A stretch of 7,790 bases of DNA from Paracoccaceae bacterium (GTDB taxonomy: Bacteria; Pseudomonadota; Alphaproteobacteria; Rhodobacterales; Rhodobacteraceae). Position 1 is the first letter of the stretch; every line of letters starts with the position of its first letter. Positions 1 through 6,077 of the stretch are shown piece after piece. Position numbers and translations under genes: made by a program. The notes under the pieces were generated by a model, which saw only the letters and a list, made by a program, of their open reading frames with translations, was not told the DNA's origin and did not search any database. Where the stretch lies: the NCBI GenBank assembly GCA_007128995.1, contig SKWJ01000121.1, positions 1-7,790 on the forward strand, in the 5' to 3' direction.

Positions 1-152
1 ATGCCCCGAAATCAGAAACCCAAACCAATCCAACGGCTCAAGCCCCAACCAGCAACGTCCCCGCCGCCGGTGAAGCGCTATCTAGGCAATCATCCCTCAG
101 CCCGCAAGTGCAAAATGTACCAAAACCAAGAAAAATGAAAAACCCCAGGCAA

Positions 153-181
153 GCGGCCTGACGGGCACCATGTCAGGCCGC
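153..181. repeat. Perfect 10-bp inverted repeat
   Basis: GCGGCCTGAC (153-162) is followed after 9 nt by its exact reverse complement (172-181). No T-run follows on the + strand. On the minus strand an overlapping smaller hairpin (CAGGC/GCCTG, 146-160) is followed by GGG and a run of five T. It could be a weak terminator for minus-strand transcripts, a processed hairpin at the 3' end of an upstream transcript, or a protein-binding dyad. The sequence alone does not decide. Confidence 0.45.
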
Positions 182-324
182 GCCAGCACTTGGCAAACCC
201 CATGTTTTGCGCAGGAAAATGCGATCTGTCACTGCCTGAGCAACACTTATTTGTGACTGGAAAGCGCAGCAGACGCTGGCTTAGCGAGGCGCGGGACGCG
301 GTCAAGAGCCTTCACAAGTTTTTA

Positions 325-351
325 GGGGGTCATCGAAACGATGATCCCCCC
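325..351 (+). repeat. Hairpin in the fasciclin leader
   Basis: GGGGGTCATCG (325-335) pairs with CGATGATCCCCC (339-350) through 11 base pairs with one bulged T, leaving an AAA loop. It ends about 45 nt before the fasciclin start codon. A T-run lies before the hairpin rather than after it, so it is not a + strand intrinsic terminator. If transcription starts upstream, it would be a stable 5' UTR stem that could protect the mRNA end; otherwise it could be an operator dyad. Confidence 0.4.
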
Positions 352-385
352 CTATATGCCTTCAGGTCAATCCTGACACAATTTT

Positions 386-390
386 GGAGG
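386..390 (+). promoter_or_regulatory. Shine-Dalgarno sequence that fixes the fasciclin start
   Basis: GGAGG lies 5 nt before the ATG at 396. A longer frame could open at TTG 384, but it would overlap this site and would put acidic residues before the signal peptide, so the ATG is preferred. Confidence 0.8.
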
Positions 391-395
391 ATATC

Positions 396-875
396 ATGTT
401 CAAGTCTACTGTAAGCGCCCTGACTCTGGCTTTTGCTGTTGCAGCGCCGTCGCTGGCAAGTGCCGATTCGCATGCTGGCGACATTGTCGATATCGCTGCC
501 GGTAACGAAGCCTTTTCGACCCTGGTTGCCGCCGTGACCGCTGCTGGTCTGGTGGATACGCTGAAAGGTGAGGGTCCGTTTACTGTCTTTGCCCCGACCG
601 ATGAGGCCTTTGCCGCGCTGCCCGAAGGCACTGTCGAGGCCCTGCTGGAAGACATCCCGACACTGACCGCGATCCTGACCTACCATGTCGTGCCCGGAAC
701 AGTGATGTCGACCGATCTCGCGGACGGCATGATGGCGGAAACCGTGAACGGTGCGTCCGTCACCATTGGTGTTGGTGACAGCGTCACAGTTGACGGTGCC
801 ACAGTCACACAAGCCGATATCGTGGCCAGCAATGGTGTGATCCATGTGATCGACACCGTGATCCTGCCGCAATAA
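396..875 (+). CDS. Secreted fasciclin (FAS1) domain protein
   Basis: This encodes a 159-residue protein made of an export signal and a single FAS1 (beta-Ig-H3/fasciclin) domain. Residues 1-23 form a signal peptide with a basic start, a hydrophobic core and an A-S-A cleavage site before D24. The FAS1 hallmarks are present in order: the H1 motif [13 protein letters not shown] (60-72), the central YHVV (96-99) and the H2 motif [13 protein letters not shown] (146-158), which ends one residue before the C-terminus. The length fits the single-domain bacterial form. Such proteins are periplasmic or surface-exposed and are linked to adhesion or matrix interaction, but the ligand of this one is unknown. 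The start at ATG 396 is set by GGAGG at 386-390. The gene appears monocistronic, with its own terminator directly downstream. Family assignment is firm; the biological role is not. Confidence 0.93.
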   Translation: MFKSTVSALTLAFAVAAPSLASADSHAGDIVDIAAGNEAFSTLVAAVTAAGLVDTLKGEGPFTVFAPTDEAFAALPEGTVEALLEDIPTLTAILTYHVVPGTVMSTDLADGMMAETVNGASVTIGVGDSVTVDGATVTQADIVASNGVIHVIDTVILPQ

Positions 876-903
876 GGCGATCTGAGCTTTCGAATGCTGG
901 ACG

Positions 904-930
904 GGCGGGACCTTCGGGTCCCGCCTTTTT
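904..930 (+). terminator. Intrinsic terminator of the fasciclin gene
   Basis: A perfect 9-bp stem, GGCGGGACC (904-912) with GGTCCCGCC (917-925), is closed by a stable TTCG tetraloop and followed at once by five T (926-930). It begins 28 nt after the fasciclin stop codon and separates that gene from the transporter downstream. Confidence 0.92.
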
Positions 931-1027
931 CTGTTGCAGGGCTTTGTGATCGCAGCCGTCCCGGTTAGGGCTTGCCAGCCTGCGGCGCGACTGACTTACT
1001 GCTGCCAGTGAAAACCGCAGGGACCGC

Positions 1028-2386
1028 ATGACAGGGACAGGCAAACGTATCTGGGGCTGGTGGATGTTCGACTGGGCCAATCAGCCCTATAACATCCTGT
1101 TGCTGACCTTCATCTTTGCGCCTTACTTCACCTCTTATGTGGCCCCGGACCCGGTTTCAGGGCAGACGATGTGGGGCTGGATGCTGGCCATTTCAGGGCT
1201 GCTGACCGCCCTTTGCGCCCCTGTTCTGGGCGCGATCGCAGACAGTTCCGGGCACAAGAAGCTTTGGATCGTGATCTGGTCACTGTTCTATATGGCAGGG
1301 GCCTGGGCATTGTGGTGGGCTGTGCCGGACGCGGATCATGGCACGCTCATCTGGGTTCTGGTGGCTTTTGCTGTCGGCATGGTCGGGCTGGAATATGGCA
1401 TCGTCTTCACCAATTCGATATTGCCAAGTCTGGGGGCGCGGGCAGACTGGGGCCGGATATCGGGCACGGGCTGGGCCATTGGCTATCTCGGGGGTCTGGT
1501 GTCGTTGTTCATCATGCTGGCGCTGCTGGCCGAGGATGATACTGGCGTCACACTGATCGGGATTGCCCCGATTCTGGGGCTTGATCCAGAGATGCGCGAA
1601 GGCACGCGCGCGGTCGGCCCGTTTACCGCGCTGTGGTATCTGGTCTTTGTCATCCCCTTCTTTCTTTGGGTAAAAGATCCGCCTGTGGCCAAACAGGCCA
1701 AGGGCGCGATAAGGCGCGGCCTGCAAGAGTTGAAAACCACACTGATTGCCCTGCCAGCGCGCAAAAGCCTGTTTGCCTATCTTGGCTCTTCGATGATCTA
1801 TCGCGACGCGCTCAATGGCATCTATGCCTTTGGCGGGATCTATGCCGCAGGCGTTCTGGGCTGGTCGATCACCCAGATCGGGCTGTTCGGTATTCTGGCC
1901 GCAGCGGTCGGGGCAGTTGGCTGCTGGGTCGGGGGAAAGCTTGATTCGCGCTTCGGGCCGAAACCCGTGATCGTGGTCTGCATCCTGATTCTGATTCTGG
2001 TGTGCAGCATCATCGTCAGCACAGATCGCAGCATGGTCCTGTTCATGCCGGTGGCGGCAGGATCAACCCTGCCCGATACAGTATTCTATATCTGTGGGGC
2101 GCTGATCGGCGCAGGCGGGGGCAGTCTGCAGTCGGCTTCGCGCACGATGCTGGTGCGGCAGGCCGACCCGGCGCGCATGACCGAAGGGTTCGGGCTGTAT
2201 GCATTGTCAGGCAAGGTCCTGTCCTTTGTCGCACCGGGGCTGATTGCCCTTGCGACCACACTGACCGACAGTCAGCGACTTGGGGTGACACCCCTGATCG
2301 GGCTTTTTGTTGTGGGCCTGATCCTGTTACTCTGGGTGAAACCCGAAGGTGAGCCAGAACTCGAATGCGTATCCTCCTCGTCCTGA
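1028..2386 (+). CDS. MFS transporter, UMF1 (Atg22-like) family
   Basis: This encodes a 452-residue polytopic inner-membrane protein with about 12 hydrophobic segments, the usual size for a major facilitator carrier. The N-terminus carries the UMF1-type signature GWWMFDWANQPYN (10-22), which leads straight into the first membrane span. A second recognisable block, QSASRTMLVRQADPARMTEG (368-387), continuing into FGLYALSGK, is typical of the C-terminal half in this family. A soluble Lys/Arg-rich central loop (about 217-245) separates the two halves. The start is ATG 1028, preceded by AGGGA at 1019-1023. The 3' end overlaps mepA by 22 bp, implying co-transcription and coupled translation. The family is related to the yeast vacuolar amino-acid effluxer Atg22, but bacterial substrates are mostly unknown; the link to mepA makes a muropeptide or amino-acid substrate conceivable, which is inference only. 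Confidence 0.9.
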   Translation: MTGTGKRIWGWWMFDWANQPYNILLLTFIFAPYFTSYVAPDPVSGQTMWGWMLAISGLLTALCAPVLGAIADSSGHKKLWIVIWSLFYMAGAWALWWAVPDADHGTLIWVLVAFAVGMVGLEYGIVFTNSILPSLGARADWGRISGTGWAIGYLGGLVSLFIMLALLAEDDTGVTLIGIAPILGLDPEMREGTRAVGPFTALWYLVFVIPFFLWVKDPPVAKQAKGAIRRGLQELKTTLIALPARKSLFAYLGSSMIYRDALNGIYAFGGIYAAGVLGWSITQIGLFGILAAAVGAVGCWVGGKLDSRFGPKPVIVVCILILILVCSIIVSTDRSMVLFMPVAAGSTLPDTVFYICGALIGAGGGSLQSASRTMLVRQADPARMTEGFGLYALSGKVLSFVAPGLIALATTLTDSQRLGVTPLIGLFVVGLILLLWVKPEGEPELECVSSSS

Positions 2387-3246
2387 TCCTGTGCCTGACG
2401 CCGCTCGGCGTGTCGGCGCAATCCCTTGCCAATCAGCTGTTCGGCGCTCGGCCCATGCCCTCGCTTCAGGCCCCCGAAGCGATCGGGTCCTATGCCAATG
2501 GCTGTGCCGCCGGGCTTGTGCGCCTGCCGGAAACCGGGCCGACATGGCAGGCGATGCGGCTGTCGCGCAACCGCAACTGGGGGCATCCAGAGGCGATAGA
2601 GTATGTTCAGGAACTGTCGCGCAGAGCCGTGCAGATCGGCTGGAACGGGCTTTATATCGGCGATATCAGCCAGCCGCGCGGCGGGCCGATGACCTCGGGC
2701 CATGCAAGCCACCAGATCGGACTGGATATCGATATCTGGATGCTGCCGCCGCGTCGGCTGGACCTGTCACGCGCGGAACGCGAATCGCTCAGCTCCATCT
2801 CAGTGCGCAGCGAAGACCAGCGCAGCGTCAATGCCAACTGGACGCGCCAGCATCGTGAACTTCTCAGACAGGCGGCACTTGATCCGCGGGTCGACCGGAT
2901 TTTCGTGGCCGCTGCCGTCAAACTGGAAATGTGCAAAACCGCCACCCGCGCCGATACCCCGTGGTTGCAAAAAATCCGGCCAGCGGTCGGGCATAACTAC
3001 CATTTTCATGTGCGCCTGCAATGCCCACGCGGCAGCCGCAATTGCGTCACCCAGACACCCACCGTTGCCGAGCTTTCCAACGGCGGCAACGGATGCGATG
3101 CAACACTTGACTGGTGGGTGACGGATTTCCTGAACCCGCCGCGCCGTGAACGCACCGAACCGGCACAGCCGCGCCGCCGCCATCCGCGCGAATTCACAAT
3201 GGCGGATCTTCCGGCACAATGTCAGCAAGTTCTTGCCGCGCCCTGA
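2365..3246 (+). CDS. mepA: Penicillin-insensitive murein endopeptidase (peptidase M74)
   Basis: This encodes a 293-residue periplasmic zinc metallopeptidase that cuts D-Ala-meso-DAP cross-links in peptidoglycan during wall remodelling. Residues 1-18 form a signal peptide with cleavage after VSA (16-18). The LAS-type zinc site is intact: SGHASHQIGLDID gives H113, H116 and D123, and GHNYHFHVRLQCP gives H210, H213 and H215. By comparison with E. coli MepA, the zinc ligands should be H116, D123 and H215. Six cysteines outside the signal peptide (47, 190, 220, 227, 244, 286) match the three disulfides known in the family, supporting an oxidising periplasmic location. The basic, Pro-rich stretch at 258-275 is a linker-like feature. 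The ATG at 2365 lies inside the end of the transporter gene, with GAAGGTGAG about 12 nt upstream, so the gene probably relies partly on translational coupling. Confidence 0.95.
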   Translation: MRILLVLILCLTPLGVSAQSLANQLFGARPMPSLQAPEAIGSYANGCAAGLVRLPETGPTWQAMRLSRNRNWGHPEAIEYVQELSRRAVQIGWNGLYIGDISQPRGGPMTSGHASHQIGLDIDIWMLPPRRLDLSRAERESLSSISVRSEDQRSVNANWTRQHRELLRQAALDPRVDRIFVAAAVKLEMCKTATRADTPWLQKIRPAVGHNYHFHVRLQCPRGSRNCVTQTPTVAELSNGGNGCDATLDWWVTDFLNPPRRERTEPAQPRRRHPREFTMADLPAQCQQVLAAP

Positions 3247-3290
3247 TGGCGGCCAGATAAACCTTGCCAACCCTCGTCGCGGGCGTAAGC

Positions 3291-3308
3291 TTGTCACGCC
3301 CCTGTCGT
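3291..3308 (+). promoter_or_regulatory. Candidate PhoB box upstream of the 5'-nucleotidase
   Basis: TTGTCAC (3291-3297), GCCC, CTGTCGT (3302-3308) has the 7+4+7 direct-repeat layout of a Pho box (consensus CTGTCAT, 4 nt, CTGTCAT/C). The halves match 5/7 and 6/7. The box ends 53 nt before the start codon, a normal distance for activation. I could not identify a convincing -10 about 10 nt downstream, so this stays a candidate. Confidence 0.5.
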
Positions 3309-3361
3309 ATCTCTGCGCGACGGTCGGGCAAGACGCAGATCAGCGACAGGGAATCAGGATC

Positions 3362-5017
3362 ATGCCGAACCACAAGCCGACCACTTCCATCAACCGCCGC
3401 AGTTTTCTGACAGTGGCGGGTGCAAGCCTTGCTCTGGCGGGCGCAGGGCGCTTTTCGCTCAGCACTGCACAGGCAGGCACAGGCTTCAAGCTTGCTGTCC
3501 TTCACCTGAATGACATGCACAGCCGCATTGACCACATCAATCGCAACAACACCAATTGTTCGCCCTCGGATGCCGAAGAGAACAACTGTTTCGGCGGCTC
3601 GGCGCGTCTGGCAACGGCCATCCGCCAGCACCGGGACGCGCATCAGGCAGACGGGCGCGCAGTCGTGACACTGGATGCGGGCGACCAGTCGCAGGGCACG
3701 CTCTATTACACCACCTATGGCGGGCGGGCCGAGATCCAGATGCTGAACGCGATCGGCATAGATGCGATGACGCTTGGCAATCATGAATTCAATCGCGGAC
3801 CTGACAGCCTTGCCCAGATGATAGATGAAGCGGATTTCCCGTTTGTGTCGGGAAATATCACCGTCGCCGAAGGCTCTGCGCTGCATGGCAAGATCGCGCC
3901 CCATCTGATCATCGAGCGCGATGGCGAAGAGATCGCAATCCTTGGCGTCACGACGCCGGACACGGTGTTCCTGTCTTCGCCCGGCGATGACGTTACCTTC
4001 GCGGATGAAATCGACAGCCTGACGGCACAGGTTGCCGAACTGCACGGCCGCGGCATCAGCAAGATCCTTGTGCTCAGCCATGTCGGCTTCGTGCGCGACC
4101 AGCAGATCGCCGCCGCCGTGGATGGAATCTCAGCGATCATCGGCGGACACAGCCACACGCTGATGTCCAATTCCGAAGAGGGCGCCGTGGAATACGCCAC
4201 CCTGGTCGAAAGCCCGTCAGGGCGTGCCGTGCCAATTGTGCAGGCTTTCGCCTTCTCGCGGTATCTGGGCGATCTGACCCTGGAATTTGGCGATGACGGG
4301 GCGGTCGTTTCGGCCACTGGCGATACGATCCTGCTGGATGCCACCTATGCACCTGCAGAAGATATCGAAGCCCTGATCGAACCGCTGCGCGCCCCGATCG
4401 AGGAAATGACAAGCCGTCCTGTTGCCGAACTGGCCGCAGCCATTGACGGCAGCCGCGAAAGCTGTCGCGCGCAGGAATGCGAAATGGGCAATACTGTCGC
4501 AGACGCGATGCTGGCCGAAGTCGCCGATCAGGATATCCGGGTCGCACTGGCAAATGGCGGGGGCTTGCGCGCCTCGCTCGGGGCAGGGGTCGTGTCGCTG
4601 GGCGATGTGCTGACCGTGTTGCCGTTCCAGAACACCATGTACACGCTGGACGTGACAGGCGCCACCTTGCTGGCCGCGCTTGAACACGGCGTCAATGGCG
4701 TCGAGGAAGGGGCAGGCCGCTTCCCGCAGGTGGCGGGTGTCCGTTTCGCGCTTGATCTGTCGGTCGCCCCAAATGAGGGCCGCGTCTCGGAAGTGGAAGT
4801 GATGGGCGCAGATGGCTGGGAACCGCTGGACACAGACGCGACATACGGCCTTGTGACAAACAATTTCATGGCCCGTGGCGGCGATGGCTATGCGATGCTG
4901 CGCGAAGGCGGCATGAACGGCTATGACACTGCGATCGATCTGGCAGAAGTGCTGGCGCGGCATCTGTCCGAGAACGAACCTTTCGCACCAACCCTTGACG
5001 GGCGCATCCGGCAGTAA
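3362..5017 (+). CDS. Tat-exported 5'-nucleotidase / metallophosphatase
   Basis: This encodes a 551-residue enzyme of the UshA/5'-nucleotidase family, expected to dephosphorylate extracellular nucleotides (and perhaps cyclic or sugar nucleotides) and release Pi and nucleosides in the periplasm. A twin-arginine signal occupies the N-terminus: NRRSFLT (11-17), a hydrophobic core, and cleavage near AQA (36-38). The N-terminal metallophosphatase domain has every metal-binding motif: LHLNDMH (D51, H53), DAGDQSQG (D108), GNHE (N140, H141), SHVG (H240) and GGHSHT (H263, H265). The C-terminal substrate domain has ANGGGLRASLG (397-407), PFQNTMY (421-427) and NNFMARGGDGY (500-510); F422 and F502 should stack on the base as in UshA. 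ATG 3362 is chosen because it places the Tat motif correctly and has AGGGA at 3348-3352; the frame stays open further upstream but only through mepA and spacer DNA. Phosphate-dependent control is suggested by the box at 3291-3308. Confidence 0.95.
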   Translation: MPNHKPTTSINRRSFLTVAGASLALAGAGRFSLSTAQAGTGFKLAVLHLNDMHSRIDHINRNNTNCSPSDAEENNCFGGSARLATAIRQHRDAHQADGRAVVTLDAGDQSQGTLYYTTYGGRAEIQMLNAIGIDAMTLGNHEFNRGPDSLAQMIDEADFPFVSGNITVAEGSALHGKIAPHLIIERDGEEIAILGVTTPDTVFLSSPGDDVTFADEIDSLTAQVAELHGRGISKILVLSHVGFVRDQQIAAAVDGISAIIGGHSHTLMSNSEEGAVEYATLVESPSGRAVPIVQAFAFSRYLGDLTLEFGDDGAVVSATGDTILLDATYAPAEDIEALIEPLRAPIEEMTSRPVAELAAAIDGSRESCRAQECEMGNTVADAMLAEVADQDIRVALANGGGLRASLGAGVVSLGDVLTVLPFQNTMYTLDVTGATLLAALEHGVNGVEEGAGRFPQVAGVRFALDLSVAPNEGRVSEVEVMGADGWEPLDTDATYGLVTNNFMARGGDGYAMLREGGMNGYDTAIDLAEVLARHLSENEPFAPTLDGRIRQ

Positions 5018-5027
5018 ACCAGACAGT

Positions 5028-5066
5028 CAGTGCCCAAGGCCCGCAACCTCGCGGCCTTGGGCACTG
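5028..5066 (+). terminator. Large perfect hairpin after the 5'-nucleotidase, putative terminator
   Basis: CAGTGCCCAAGGCC (5028-5041) pairs perfectly over 14 bp with GGCCTTGGGCACTG (5053-5066), with an 11-nt loop. It starts 11 nt after the stop codon. Neither side has a T-run (GAATCTTGCC follows on the + strand), so it is atypical as an intrinsic terminator. It may act with Rho or as a 3' stabilising stem. Confidence 0.6.
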
Positions 5067-5171
5067 AATCTTGCCGGGCGTTCAATGCTTGCCTTGGTCC
5101 ATGTTCTTCGATAAGCGCAGCGGGTCTTTGTGACACAAGTCTCCGCAACCTTGTCAAAACGGACCATAGTC

Positions 5172-5807
5172 ATGACCCGCACCTATCTGCCCGGCATTCT
5201 TGCCATGGCGGCCATTGTCGTCGCTTCAAACATCCTTGTTCAATTCCTGTTCGGAAACTGGCTGACCTGGGGGGCCTTCACCTACCCGCTCGCCTTTCTG
5301 GTCAATGACGTGATGAATCGCGTCTATGGGCCGCAGGCCGCACGCCGTGTGGTCTGGGTGGGCTTTGGCGTCGGGGTGGCCTGTTCGCTGATCGGCACGC
5401 AGATCATCGGCGAATTCGGCCCGCTGGTCACATTGCGCATCGCACTTGGGTCGGGCATCGCCTTCCTGACCGCACAGCTGGTAGATGTCGCGATTTTCGA
5501 CCGTCTGCGCGAAGATCGCCATGGCGGCGCGTGGTGGCGTGCGCCGCTGGCATCGACGCTGGTGGGCTCGACGCTGGACACTGCCTTATTTTTCAGCATC
5601 GCGTTTTCGGCAAGCCTTGCCTTCATTGAGCCTGCCAATGATGTCTCCTGGGCGGGCGAGGTCCTTCCCCTGTTGGGTTTTGGGCCGGAAACACCGCTCT
5701 GGGTCAGTCTGGCGGTCGCGGATTGGGCTGTGAAACTGTCGCTGGCGGTGCTGGCATTATTGCCTTTCCGCCTGATTGTTTCGAAATTAACGCAACCTGT
5801 CGCATAA
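5172..5807 (+). CDS. yhhQ: Queuosine precursor transporter (VUT/YhhQ family)
   Basis: This encodes a 211-residue integral membrane protein of the YhhQ (DUF165/VUT) family, which in E. coli imports the queuosine precursors preQ0 and preQ1 for modification of tRNA wobble position 34. The characteristic blocks are TYPLAFLVNDVMNRVYGPQA (37-56), SGIAFLTAQLVDVAIFDRLR (94-113) and GSTLDTALFFSIAF (132-145), spread over about six hydrophobic segments. A conserved-looking Asp/Asn pair lies in the first block (N45, D46). I chose ATG 5172 because MTRTYLPGILAMA resembles the usual start of alphaproteobacterial homologues. A GTG at 5130 would add 14 residues without a better ribosome binding site. The site before 5172 is weak (GGA at 5161-5163). 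A weak promoter (TTGCCT 5089-5094, 17 nt, TAAGCG 5112-5117) is possible. I see no preQ1 riboswitch in the leader. Confidence 0.9.
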   Translation: MTRTYLPGILAMAAIVVASNILVQFLFGNWLTWGAFTYPLAFLVNDVMNRVYGPQAARRVVWVGFGVGVACSLIGTQIIGEFGPLVTLRIALGSGIAFLTAQLVDVAIFDRLREDRHGGAWWRAPLASTLVGSTLDTALFFSIAFSASLAFIEPANDVSWAGEVLPLLGFGPETPLWVSLAVADWAVKLSLAVLALLPFRLIVSKLTQPVA

Positions 5808-5813
5808 TTTCTT

Positions 5814-5842
5814 TTGACATACACCAAATATGTGCCACCATA
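5814..5842 (+). promoter_or_regulatory. Sigma-70-type promoter of the small leader unit
   Basis: A perfect -35 hexamer TTGACA (5814-5819) is followed 17 nt later by ACCATA (5837-5842), a poor -10; CATACC one or two bases on is an alternative. The strong -35 just after yhhQ, with no other gene nearby, indicates a separate start near 5850. Confidence 0.55.
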
Positions 5843-5877
5843 CCCTTATCAGCAACGTAATGAAAGGAGGTGGTCCA

Positions 5878-5934
5878 GTGTCTAGAGTGATGTTGGAGAG
5901 AGGTGTCAAAACAGTCAGAAGGGGCAAAACCTGA
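5878..5934 (+). CDS. 18-residue leader peptide
   Basis: GTG 5878 opens MSRVMLERGVKTVRRGKT and stops at TGA 5932. The evidence that it is translated is the excellent ribosome binding site: AAAGGAGGT (5863-5871), with GGAGG ending 7 nt before the GTG. An in-frame ATG at 5860 would give 24 residues, but it lies upstream of that site and is unlikely to be the start. The peptide is basic (three Lys and four Arg against one Glu), has no membrane segment and matches no family I recognise. The last codons (aga agg ggc aaa acc) form the 5' side of the hairpin 5917-5961, so a ribosome finishing the ORF would melt that stem. Leader peptides of this size often serve regulation by being translated rather than by their product. 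Coding status is inferred from the site, not from conservation. Confidence 0.5.
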   Translation: MSRVMLERGVKTVRRGKT

Positions 5935-6008
5935 CGGCAACCCGAAAGGGGTTCTCCTTCTTGATTGAGCCATTGCTCTAATTGGCTCCATCTCCTGAAG
6001 CTCGCTTG

Positions 6009-6036
6009 GGGCCGCCTGTTTTAAGGGCGGCCCTTT
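6009..6036 (+). terminator. Intrinsic terminator between the leader unit and arfB
   Basis: GGGCCGCC (6009-6016) pairs perfectly with GGCGGCCC (6026-6033) around a TGTTTTAAG loop, with TTT then C following. The stem is strong but the U-tract is only three bases, so termination may be partial and allow read-through into arfB 41 nt downstream. Confidence 0.7.
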
Positions 6037-6077
6037 CGATTGACCAAACCGAAAATGGGCAGAAAGACCCAAGATCG

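Larger units (their letters stand above)
1..383. other. Gene-free stretch upstream of the fasciclin gene
   Basis: I see no supportable gene here. Open frames on either strand are short, lack a good ribosome binding site and resemble no family I know. An ATG at base 1 opens a 45-codon frame ending at 138, but its start coincides with the window edge and its composition is rich in Pro, Lys and Gln, so I do not call it. The stretch contains two inverted repeats (153-181 and 325-351). It probably holds the 3' end of an upstream transcription unit on its left and the promoter and 5' leader of the fasciclin gene on its right. I cannot place a confident -35/-10 pair; CTATAT at 352-357 is a possible -10. 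Confidence 0.5.
5850..6036 (+). ncRNA. Structured RNA / leader with an 18-codon ORF, candidate attenuator or sRNA
   Basis: The segment between the TTGACA promoter and the terminator is short and dense with structure. It holds a perfect Shine-Dalgarno site and a tiny ORF (5878-5934). It then has a hairpin of 8 bp (5917-5924 with 5954-5961) enclosing a 5-bp stem with a GAAAG loop (5939-5953), a 6-bp hairpin (5967-5972 with 5983-5988), a CU-rich segment CCATCTCCT (5988-5996), and the terminator stem (6009-6033). The Shine-Dalgarno region can pair alternatively with 5988-5996 or with the 5' arm of the terminator. CU-rich anti-Shine-Dalgarno motifs recall those of alphaproteobacterial cuckoo/CcsR sRNAs, but the motif and the associated protein differ. 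It may be a stand-alone sRNA or an attenuator for arfB. The exact ends are not established. Confidence 0.5.

Noticed and set aside
1..138. A 45-codon frame starting with ATG at base 1
   Set aside because: The start coincides with the window edge, no ribosome binding site can be seen, and the Pro/Lys/Gln-rich product resembles no family. It could be chance or spacer DNA.
972..1000. A promoter for the MFS gene (TTGCCA, 17 nt, CTTACT)
   Set aside because: The -10 is poor and similar pairs occur by chance; a promoter must lie between 931 and 1027, but this pair is not convincing.
3146..3361. A 72-residue N-terminal extension of the 5'-nucleotidase frame
   Set aside because: It overlaps the end of mepA and the Pho-box spacer, and it would bury the Tat signal inside the protein. 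ATG 3362 puts the signal at the N-terminus.
3194..4081. A 295-codon minus-strand frame opposite the 5'-nucleotidase
   Set aside because: It is antisense to a gene with complete family motifs, and its product has no recognisable domain. Long antisense frames are common in high-GC genes.
5120..5146. A small imperfect dyad in the yhhQ leader, considered as a preQ1 riboswitch
   Set aside because: It lacks the preQ1-I/II landmark sequences and a pseudoknot partner, and its stems are 4 bp or less.
5850..6036. tmRNA, 6S RNA or SRP RNA
   Set aside because: It is too short and lacks a tRNA-like acceptor, a tag ORF of the usual type, and the conserved loops of SRP RNA.
5982..6077. An upstream extension of arfB
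   Set aside because: The frame stays open only through the leader unit's terminator and spacer, has no ribosome binding site, and homologues begin near ATG 6078.
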